64,000 bases of DNA from Choristoneura fumiferana (lineage: Eukaryota; Arthropoda; Insecta; Lepidoptera; Tortricidae), in contig NC_133476.1 in the NCBI RefSeq assembly GCF_025370935.1, forward strand, positions 12,407,411 to 12,471,410, given 5' to 3'. Below the pieces are notes generated by a model. That model had not been told where the DNA came from. It saw only the letters and a list, made by a program, of their open reading frames with translations, and searched no databases. Below are positions 34,946-46,900 of the stretch, piece by piece. Both the position numbers and the translations under genes were made by a program. Positions within the stretch are counted from its first letter, which is position 1. Each line of letters starts with the position of its first letter.

Positions 34946-37916
34946 ATGGTTCAGACAGGCATGCGCGTGCGAGGGTGCTGGGTAGTATTCCAGGCGGTGG
35001 TCGCCTGCTCTTTGATTTTGGAGCTGGTGCAAGCCCAGGGTCCGTCTTTGCAGCCCTCAGTCGTCCAAGTGAGAAGCCCAGAAAGACGTCGTTCAGTGGT
35101 AGAGGTTGGCACATGCATGATAAAATATTTCAGCGTTTTAAGTAACCACTCCATCATCACCACTTTATCTTATAATTACTAGTCGTTTACTTTACCCTAT
35201 CTCAATACCTACACTAGGTATTGTATACCTGGTATTTCCTCTAACAGGCACAATAAAGTACAAATTGTGTATCTTACTTTGCTAGCAAGCAGACCTTGTT
35301 GCATTATTCCAGTAAAATGGTTACAGTAGTATGACACTCAGGTCCTCGATCGATCTCGTGTAGGTAACTCGATAGCATCGCGACCCCGCAATGTAATTAA
35401 TATAAACAGAGCCTAAGTAAACGTGTCCAAATAGTTTCAAAAATACATATATTAATTATGTAACAAAGTTAATTGCACCAGTGCACCACGTGATCTGAAA
35501 AAACACACTGGAAAACCAAAACGTATCAAATAAAGACTCTTTTCTCAAAAATTACCGTAAAAGTTGACATTATTCTTTACATATCAGAAGGTGAAGTGCA
35601 TAAGTAGTTTATGGTCAGTTTAAAAAGATTGCAGGTGCGCTAGATCGACAATAATAAATTAGCGCGCCTGCAATGAGTCACCATTTTTTTTTAAGTTAAA
35701 AAGGCCATGGAAATGTTGGCACAAGTCGTATACAGCCAAATCTAATGGGCGGTATTAGATATTTTGTAGGAACTCCGGACTTTTTTTATTGGGTCTGAAA
35801 CAGCTTGTGGTGTTTTCGGTGGAAAAATACACCTGCAGTTTATTTTTAATGAAAAACGGCGGGAAAGCATAAGAAAAATAATTGGAATAAAATTAAATGT
35901 TATGATATATTTCGAGAACAAGTTTATTCTATTTCAGAATTATTCATCATTTTTGAGAAAAGCTTTATATTAGTCTCGTCTGGAATAGCAATTGCTGGCT
36001 TCGTATTAGTTAAACGGACTCGCAAGCTCGTCCGTTTAGTACTCATACTCAGCTAGCAATTGACTACTTCCAGGCCACAACAATAATCTACTATAGTTGA
36101 CTTGTGAATTGACTATGAAGGTTAGTCTTGAACTACTTTTTTTCAAATTTTAGTAAGTTACCTACTTTAAAACATTGGAATATTTTAATTGCCCTTATTG
36201 ACTTAATGAGGGCTATCGCGTATGAATTCGCCGCTAGAGGCGCTAGTGTAGCGTGAGGTCTCCGAAATGTAAAATCTCATAGTTTTTGGGTAAGCTACGC
36301 GGGTTTATTCATTATCAGAATAATTTTGTGAATATTTTGCATTACCTACTTGAAATTAATTATGGCAATTATGCGTTACGGGGCAATGAATGTCTATGTT
36401 TTAAGACAGTTTTGTCTTTCGGAAACTTTTGTCCTCCCTTTTTTTCCGAACAAAACGGGACTAGGCAACACTGTGGTTGCTCGATGTTTTTATGGTACGG
36501 TTTTAAGGTGTATTAAATATGATTTTAACCTAAACTTTGTTTTCACGCCCGTAATAACAGACTTTGAAAGCCACACTTAAAAACCTCACGCAACAGTGAC
36601 GCCATCTAGAAAGACAAAAAACGAAAGCCCTCGCATTGCATATTACCTAAATAGTCTAAACTCTAGCCTAATCTTTATTTAATGTGTCTATTACAGGCAA
36701 CACCCGCTACATTTTAAAATTGCATTAAGTCATGGATAGTCATACGTATTTAATATCAATATTTTGATTATCACATTGTGTGAGCCAGACACATGTTAAT
36801 TACCTATTAATCACGTTGCTTGTGCCATACAATATCAATATCCCAACCAGTTACACACAAAAATTAAAATCATGTATATCTAATTATGCATTTTGAACAT
36901 GGATACTCATATATTTACATTCATTCAAGTATTTATAAATTAAAGGGGGTTGGAATCTTTGCTTAGCTTAGTTTTGATGACATTGCATGTTTTTAGTTTT
37001 GAAGATTATAACCAAACCCAAACAGCTTAAATACCTACATACTTACACGGAAAAAAAGGAATTCTTTGACCAAGAATATTCATAGTACCTATTATTTAAA
37101 CAAACCACAAATTGTAACAGTTTTTAATGATTCACGGTTAATTACCTATAAGTATTATTTGCTACGGAATGTAGACCGTGATTACGTTTAATGAGCTTCT
37201 GATGTTTCGACGCAGTTGCATGCATCATACTCACGGGTACAAATCAACGCACGTAAAAAGAGCTCCTGCGGATATACCTGCGCAGTGAGCGAAATACGGA
37301 CCAAATTGGCGACGCAGCAGTGGGGGACGCGGGAGGGAGCGTAGGAGCACACGCGCGGCCGTAACGAAATTGACTTGTTAGTTGACAGATGCGCAAACGT
37401 ATCCCCTCCGCTATATAGCCACCCAGAGCTCTTTTTACGTGCGTTGACTTATAGGCTGCAGAATTTGCGGGTGGATGTTTAATGTTGTGTGGAGCGTGCT
37501 CGGTCTACCCTCATTCTTGCGCGTCGACTGCGTGCACTCTCTACCATTAGACGCGTTAAATCAAAACAGAACACTCACCGTATGACCCAAAACGCACCCA
37601 CCACGCCCACCCAAAATGCACCCACTCAAAACGGACGCAGGACTTGGTTTCCTCAAAAATAAATACCTAAACAAATAAATGTAATATACCGCTTAGTAAT
37701 TAAAATTAAAACCAGTCTCGTGACTGCGAAGCGAGCTCGTCATCGTGAGTTGGTCTTAGAAAACAAAAAAAACCTGAGTCTGGCAGCGGCTCTACCTACT
37801 TTATGAACTGGTGCCTAGACCTATAGTTACGTACATAGTTTAATGTTTAGCCGGTTTGCTGGTTTTTAGGGTTCCGGAGCCAAAATGGTAAAAACGGAAC
37901 CCTTGTAGTATCGCCA

Positions 37917-37952
<36 letters not shown>

Positions 37953-40900
37953 CGTCCGCGGCTTTGCTCAGGGACTATCAATGCTAGAAAGCTGTAATTT
38001 TGCACGGATAAATATGCAAACTATGCCGACAAAATGGTACAATAAGAAATTAAAAAGTTTTTTTTTAGGGTACCTCCCATAGACGTAAAGTGGGGGTGTT
38101 TTTTTTTTCTCATGCAACCCTATACTGTGGGGTATCGTTGGATAGGTCTTTTAAAACCATTAGGGGTTTGCTAAGACGATTTATTTGTTTGCGAAATAGT
38201 GCAAATTTTCATTAAAATCGAGCGTCCCCCCCCCCCTCTTAAATTTAAACCGGTGGGTGGAAAAATTGGGAAAAATTCAGGATGGTAGTAAGTATATCAA
38301 ACATTCAAGGAAAACTATAACGGTTAAGTTTGCTTTAGAATTATTAGTAGTTTAAGAGTAAATAGCAGCCTAAGGTATAAAATATACCTAAACTATGGAT
38401 GATTCCGTATAAATTGCGAAATGCTTATTTATAAAAATATTACTTTATTTTTTCGTAATGGCTACGGAACCCTATTTTAGGCGTGTTCGACACGCTTTTG
38501 GCCGGTTTTTTTTATTATTTCAATCTTCTCATGTTCAAGGAAAAAAATCAGTATTATCACGACCGAGCAGTGTTTTAGACTTGTAAGACTAAACACTATT
38601 GGGGATACATAATAATATAATATACATATTAACATTCTTGTAAGTAGAATATGAAAAATAAAAATACATATTTGATTTCAGTCTGCTAAAATGCACAACA
38701 TTAGCATCGTGGGTGACAGCTTTATGATCGATGGACAGCCACTTCACATATTATCGGGATCTCTCCACTACTTCAGGGTACCTGCCGTCTATTGGAAGGA
38801 TCGCTTGCACAAACTTAAAGCAGCTGGACTTAACTCTGTGGCAACGTTAGTTTTTTGTTTGTTTATTTTATTGTAACGCGAACAAATTTACTAGCAATGG
38901 AGCCGCATATAGGGAGTTAGATTTATCACTGCACGCGTAGATATACACGTTGCTGGCCTTCGGGAAAGTAAAAGAAGAAAAGTAATAACCCTTCCTTGGG
39001 CAGTCGGGTAAAAAGTGGGAAGTGCATGAGAACTTAGACCAAATAAGACGTTACAGAATAACTACTTGGTATTGCTTCTTTGAAGCAAAAGAAAAAAGAA
39101 AATACATTAACTTTGCATTGATATTGTACGGGAAGATAAGGTAGTGTTGATCCTGTTAGCTGACCTATATTTACAACCACCACATTTTCAGCAACACTTT
39201 GTTTGTCTTATTGAAAATGATCCCGTTTATTTTTGCAGATATGTTGAATGGAGTTTTCATGAGACGGAAGAGAGGCAGTACTCGTTCGAAGGCGATCGGG
39301 ACTTGGCTGCTTTTGTGCGACTCGCTGCTGAGGAAGGCTTGCACGTATTGCTGAGACCCGGGCCGTATATTTGTGCTGAAAGAGACCTTGTAAATATTCC
39401 CGAAGTAGTTCGTGTCAATAAAGGCCATTAACAAACCATTGAGAAGAAGCCCTCTTTGACAGGGTATAGGTAGAAAGGAATTTTATGCTGACTTATTAAA
39501 GCAGTACAAGTTATAGTTTATGACTATGGTGATGTTATTTATTACTATGATAAAGAATGAGGTTTTCTTTATCACAATGCATAACATCAAGAAAAGTTCC
39601 GAGTTTTTTTTCAGGCTCGGACATGTCCAATTTGTACTTTTACTACCAATTTTATTTTGAACTCTTCTGGGGCAGACTTTAACTGGGACTAATTAATACT
39701 ACTGCATTAAATAAGTACAAGCACTTACTTTTTTTTCAAATATGTATATATATATTTCTATGTTTGTTTTTTAGGGAGGATTGCCATATTGGCTTTTAGG
39801 AAAGTACCCTAACATACGCCTGAGATCTACAGATTCAGGTAAAAAGATGTCATAATTACTTAATTATCTTGATCTTAATGTATTATTAAACTTAGTCGTC
39901 ATTACAATTTTTAAATCGGTCTATTAGATTAACCTGCTTACAATAATTAACTTAATGTTTTTTTAATTTAATAGGTATTTAACAAAGCGAAATTAAATAC
40001 ATTTCATATTAATTTAATGAATTATTAGGTACTACTTAGCCTATTTTCTAATTTTAATGTTTTAACTTGATTCGGCAGATTTCATGCATGAGACGACTGT
40101 ATGGCTAGAGAAACTGTTTGAGCAAGTCGCTCCTTTATTGTTCGGAAATGGTGGCCCCATCATCTTGGTTCAGGTAAGGTAATAAAGTAAACTTTTTTGT
40201 CAAGGTCTTGTACAGAGTTTTGAATGTAGAAATTAATAATAAGAGAAATAGAAATGCCATCGCTTGTATTTCCTTCCTGAATGAATATCGCTACTTTTTC
40301 ACCTTACTAAGTAGGTATTATTTGGTATTATTAAAGCACAACGTTTTTTGTGTATTCATTTCATAGATTTTGCTAAATGATGGTATTCATCAGTAAAATG
40401 AAATCCTTTTTGAAACACAATCTCCGCAATTAAATCGAGCGGCACTTTGTTACAGACCGAACCGGAATAATAATTTGTGACTTTCTAGCTCACGTGACTA
40501 TTCAATTCCAAGGTAGTGTTGTATGGATTAAAATAAATAAATCTTTGGCTATGTAGCTCTTATCCCTTTTGCCCAATTTGTTTTAAAGCGGTATTGTGCT
40601 ATGTTACCAAGATGAAAGCAAACAAAACTGACTTTTAATTTAAATTCTACGAATGCCTCATCCATCATTTGTCCGTAAGACGTTCATTTATAAACTAAGC
40701 AGTACCTATGTGACAACTATGATAAGATGCACAAATGCTTAGTTTGTGTACGTTGGTTCTACCATTACTACCTAAATTATAATTGGTTTGAATTGCCAGG
40801 TAGAGAATGAATACGGCAGCTACGGTACGGACATGGCGTACAAGACGCAACTTCGTGACATTATAAAGGGCCATGTGGGCGACAATGCCCTCTTGTACAC

Positions 40901-43900
40901 CACCGATGGCACCTACACCTACATGATCACCGGCGGGGCCATACCAGGCACTCTCACCACTATCGACTTCGGTGCAAGTAAGCATGTTCTTATTTAGGGG
41001 CTGTTTGTTTGATTAGTGTTAACTGGCAGTTAGGTGTGATGCCGTCTCTATTTGTTTTGTTCGAATAGACGGAGACGGCATCACATTTAACCGTCGGTTA
41101 ACGCTAATCAATGGATGGTGAAATGAGATGGCCCCTTAGAGTTGTAAAGTTGACTTAAAAATCTGTTTAATAAATAAATCAGCTACGGCAGTTGCTTGAA
41201 ATCTTGAATTCATCATTATGATTATTCCAAAATTTGTTGGGTAATTACGAGTAATTATATCAAAGGTTAACTGGAAGAGATCCCTTTAAGGGATAAGTTC
41301 GCCTTTGTACATCTCTTTCTCTTGGTAATTGTAATTTTCATATGTTTTATGTACAATAAAGAGTTACAACAACAACAATTTCAGAGATCGAAATTTTCGC
41401 GCCAATTTTGAGTTGTCGTGTAGTGTCGTAGTGACTTTGCATGTAGCGACATCCGATATTAATTTATCGCTTCAATATTCATTCAATTTAGTATAAGTAC
41501 TTCAATTGTGTCTTCATAATGAATAACTTAAAAACATATTCAGTTCAACACACAAAATTAAACAGATAGTGAGAGCAAAAAATAAACAAAGCCGGTATTT
41601 TATCGATTAAGATGTATCTCTCCCAGATTACTTGTAGGTAGTTAAAATGTAATCGACGTTACTAAAAGATAATTGCAAAAGAATTGTCAAAAATTGGCAT
41701 AGTAACGTATGTTTGCTCGTAAAACCAATAACCAAAGTTTAGCACATTAATAGTAATTTCATCATTCGTTTTCACTACATATGTCAAGTGCGTACCTACA
41801 CAAATTTTCTAACAATCTATTTTGAAGTTTTAAATTAAAACTTAAAAGTCGATAGATGAAAAACCATTCGATTGTCAGAATTGTCGTGAAAATTCCAATA
41901 TCTGGTATTTTAGTGTAATATTGAAGTGTACAAAATATTTAAATTGATTTTTAGGCGTAAGTATTGAACGAGACTGGCAGAGGTCAAGTAGATAATATTA
42001 ATTGTTTAATTGAAACTAAATATATACTTAGGAATCTACATAGGTTAAACTGCTTCAGCTACCAACGTTGCACTGCTAAACTAGAGCTGCGATAGGCCAA
42101 AACTTGCTTTACCGCGTCTTTTTTAGCCGTCTTCAAAGTGAGGCTATTAATTCGGTTGATTTTTTATTATTAATACGAGTTTTTTTGTTGACTGTATTTT
42201 GTGTTAACTTATATTGACATTCAATTAACATGCTTATGTATTTATACCAAATTTCGAACCGATTCGACAATAAAATTCGATACCCAAAATTGGCCAATGG
42301 CTAGTTAAATAATGGCTTATAAAAATTATAGAAGTTTCGCACTGTGTGAAGAAAAACAAAATGATGCGAGTGCTTCACTGTTGTGTTTCGGCGTGGAGAG
42401 TAAGACAGCCGGTGAAATTACTGGCACTTGAGGTATCCCATCTTAAGGTCTCTAGGTTGGCAACGCATCTGCATTCCCCCTGGTGTTGCAGATGTCTATG
42501 GGCGGTGGTGATCTCTTACCCTCTTGCTCGTTTGCCATCCAGTCGAATAAAAAAAAAGAGTAAGTTATACTTTAACTTGTTTTGTGCTGTATTTTTTTCC
42601 GTTGACAGCTGGTGACGCGCTGAAAATGTTCGAAGACTTGCGGAAATATATGCCGCAAGGGCCTTTGATGAATTCCGAGTTCTACCCCGGCTGGCTGACG
42701 CACTGGGGCGAGACCCTGCAGACGGTCAGCACGGACGTCGTCGTCCACACTCTGACAGACATGATGAACCACACCATAAACTTTAACATTTACGTTTTCT
42801 TCGGAGGGAGCAACTTTGAATTCACTGCTGGTTCGTAACTGTGTGTTAGATTAAACTTAGATGTCTAGATCAGTAGTCAGCGACGATTAGGGCTGTATCG
42901 TTTATTATGGTTACAATATGAAAACTACCTAATTAGGTTATTTGACTTTTTTATTGTTTTTTTTGTACATTTACATATTTTTTATTATAGAATTGCTGGG
43001 CAGTTACGAGTAGGTGGATTGTGTTGCTTGCTCACAAGGTCGACGTTTTTCTTGGCGTACAGTCAAGGGCAAAGATATCGACACGGCTAAAGCTACAAAA
43101 ATATGTATACACGACTTTATGCACTTATCATTAAGACCGTGTATACATATTTTTGCAACTTTGGCCGTGTCGATATCTTTGCCCTTGACTGTAGTGTAGC
43201 ACAGACGAAGCATAATGAATGACTGCTAGCCAAGTCAGGTCAAAAGAGTGTCTGACCTCTTTGTGTTTTTCAACAGAGGCAATAATCTTTTCTGAAGACA
43301 TTCTTTCTGATAAATATTGGCGTTCAAAGTTTTATCAGTGGTAAAATGGTGTTGAAACCATTCCGCAGTGGTAAAATGGTGTTGAAACCATTCCGCACTG
43401 GAAAATTGCTTGCCAAACCATGTTTTTTTCCAAAATTTTCACAAAAAATTGCCTTGTCTGCATTACTTTATTAACCGACTTCAAAAAAGGTGACATTTTC
43501 GTAAAAGGTGACGAGCAGTTGACATTAAACTATTGTATATTGTTTACACTAAAATGCGTGTACAAAAAAAAAGTATAACATAAAATTTGACTCCAAAAAA
43601 CCATGAAAATAATTTTCTACCAGTTTGAAATCGGTGCCTCAGTACGAGCCAGCAGGAGTGGACCTTTAGTAGTCTACCTCACCTATATACTATACATTGG
43701 GCTTCAAGCAGGAGTGGATCTATAGTCGTCTACCTCACCTAAATACTAGGTATACATTGGGGTCCAATCACTCCTGCTGGCTCGTGCTGAGGCACCGACT
43801 TCAGGCTGGTAGAAAATTATTTTCATTGTTTTTTGGAGTCGGTTAAATTTTTAGTACAATTTTTTTTTTGTTTAATATTGGGCACCGGGGTAAAGTTTTA

Positions 43901-46900
43901 TAATCAAACTTTACGTATGTTTCGTCATCCATTTCAATGCACTGGTTTTTCTTGCACAAAACATCTTCATATAGGTTTCGGGCCCTAGTTTTTACGGCAG
44001 ATGATTGCTGAGCTGTTCGTTTTGGCTGTTTTTGTTTTTTATAACTCTATAAGTAATTTTTCATCTCTCCTGTTCGGAAAGTTTAATTTTCATGGGTAGA
44101 TAGCCGGGTGGAAAATTGCGTTTTCATCTCTAGGGTGGAAAATATATATTTTTTTTAATTTTTCGGTGAACCACGGTGTCGAACATAATTGAGTTACGTC
44201 AATGACACTTTTTTTTCACGTTTCGGCATGGCCATCTAGATGCAAGTCGTGACCAAGGAGCTTATATACAACACTGGAGGTTGAACACCGAACATCCGTT
44301 TGAAACAAGAAATTTGATCTTTATTACATCACGAATATATTCCATCTCTTTATCTTTAGTTAGGTTAAGAAAGAGATGGAAGTAATTCGTGAAATGTGAA
44401 AGAAAGAGATGAAATATATAAATAAGTAATAAAGGTCAATCTTCTTAGTTCGGCGTTCAACCTCCAGTTTTGTATATAAGCTCCTTGGTCGTGACCAACT
44501 CGTTTTTTTTTTATAGTCGGCCGTGGCAAGTGGCCAGTCGAAAAGGTACCATTGGAGGTTGGATATAAGTAAAGTAAATTTATTATTATTCAAATTTTTT
44601 GTAGTGTTTTACTTTCCTCACAGTCGAAATGAAAAGTAGAGTGTCTAACTCGGGTGAAATTACCCATTTCCCCTCGAACTATTGGCGCTCTCACTTCGTT
44701 CGAGCGCCAGAAATATCTCGGCTGAAATGGGTCACTTTCCACCCTTGGTTATCAATCTACTATTGCTTCTTAGCTCTCTGTACCATACCGATACTTGTAT
44801 CCGCTTTTTTTGGCACAATCATGGACAGAGCCTTTTTTCTATGCGAATAGCTCGCATAGCTTCTCGTCTAACTTGGGTCTTGAAGCACTTTATTTTCTGC
44901 CTCTCTCAGGCAAATCGCTTAATGATACTCGTAGTATCCAGTAATTTACACAACATTAATGCTTACACCTTCCTCTTTCGCTAACTTCCTGTAACTAATA
45001 CCCTTTACAGTGCACCATTTGGAAATTATAGATTTTCGGTTTTTTGTTGTGTGGCCGTGGCCCTTCATGTTGAAAAAGGAGAATAATTGTATTGATTTTA
45101 TATCACTAAATTTCTTCATTGACAAAGGAACAATTGAAATATATCATTTTTAAAATTCCCCCATTAAACTATCTGAACAAAGATTGTGGAATCAAGCTAT
45201 TGAAATAGAGTTCCGTTTTACGCGATGAAAGTTGACAAGATTTAAATTTATCTTTTTAGTTTTAAAAAATATATATTTTTTTAAATGCACAAGACTTTTT
45301 AAAGACTACTTTGTGTACCCATAATAAACGATACAGTCTTATTGCACGTGTCTGTCGTGGTATATAGATCTACTTTTTATCACAATATTCCCACGGGATA
45401 GGGATAAAATCTCGAAATCATAACCGCTGGGCTTAGAGTCATGAAATTTGGTACGTATATAGCTGGACATCTGAAATAATACATAGGCTACTTTTTATCC
45501 CGATATTCCCACATGATAGGGATAAAATCTCGACATAACAACCGCTGGGTTTAGTCATGAAATTTGGCATAGTTGTTATAACATGATGTCAATGAAAACC
45601 ATGTAATTTTAGGGAATTCCCACGAGAATTTAATAAAATCCCGGAATTTCAATTCAACTGCTGTAAGTATCTAATGATTTACGCGTGCGAAACCGCGGGT
45701 AAACGCTAGTGTAAAGATAAATATATATGTTAAAAAATGAGATGAACATAATAAGAAAAAAAAAACATAAACATTGACAAATTATGTATCTAAGTATATG
45801 TCTATTTTGAATAGTAAGATATTGATGATTTGTGGTAATTGCATCATGACATCCTAACGTTCATAAAAACTGTTCGTTGTGCTCAGTTGTGGATTAAAAG
45901 GTTCACTAATTATACTTGTGACGAAATGAACTATGATTGCCCTATTAACCAGATGGAGTATTTTAATTGGCTTACTCTTATGTTGCAGGCGCAAACTATA
46001 ACTCGGTATACCTCCCTGACATCACTTCGTACGACTACGATGCTCCCCTAAGCGAAGCTGGTGATCCCACTCCTAAATACTTGGCAATACGTGATGCTAT
46101 AGCGAAGGTATGATTAATCTTAATATTATATTTATTTGGAACTTTTTTTACAAAATGTTTTGCAATTTGATTCCTGGGTCTCTTAATTCAATTGGCTCAT
46201 CATGCATCATCATCATCATCATCATCCCAGCCTATATACGTCCCACTGCTGAGCACAGGCATTGGCTCATTCAGCCATATTTTTTTATTAACTTGAGTCA
46301 ATATTTTCAGTTCAATCCAGATGTGTTGAACATAGATCTTCCGACGGCTTCCAATAAAGGGGCTTACGGAACAATAAAAGTAACCCCTCGCCTTGGACTA
46401 TTATCACCACAAGGTCGGTCAGATTTAGGCAAAAGGTATGCAGATGTGTCGGGGTCCAAGCTGCCCACGTTTGAAGCGCTGCGCCAACGAGCTGGGTATG
46501 TGCTCTACGAGACTGCAGTCGGCGCGGCGAGCGGGCTACTCAGTATCAAGCGACCGCGGGATCGGATTTATGTTTATGTTGATGGTGTAAGTTCCTCACG
46601 TGTTAATATCAGTCTTCCTTTAACTTAATTTATGTGATAATTCAATAATGTAGAGTGAACCTATTATAAGAATACCAGTTCTGTTTTTCGACATATACTT
46701 ACATCTCACATGGTGTTAAAAAATTCTACTTAAACGAGAATTTAATCTACATTTAGGGGCTGTGTCACCATCCATTGATTAGTGTTAACTGGCAGTTAGG
46801 TGTGATGCCGTCTCTATTTGTTTTGTTCGAATAGGCGGAGACTGCATCACATTTAACCGTCGGTTAAAGCTAATCAATGGATGGTGAAACAGCCCCTTAG

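Noticed and set aside
38691..38876. Beta-galactosidase start at the in-frame ATG 38691
   Set aside because: It lies nine bases inside an exon that opens with an acceptor. Using it would leave no signal peptide, whereas the 34946 exon joins in phase.
39381..39389. GPYICAERD instead of the mammalian AEW in beta-galactosidase as a defect
   Set aside because: The Arg at this place is, to my knowledge, usual in insect family members. Both catalytic Glu are present.
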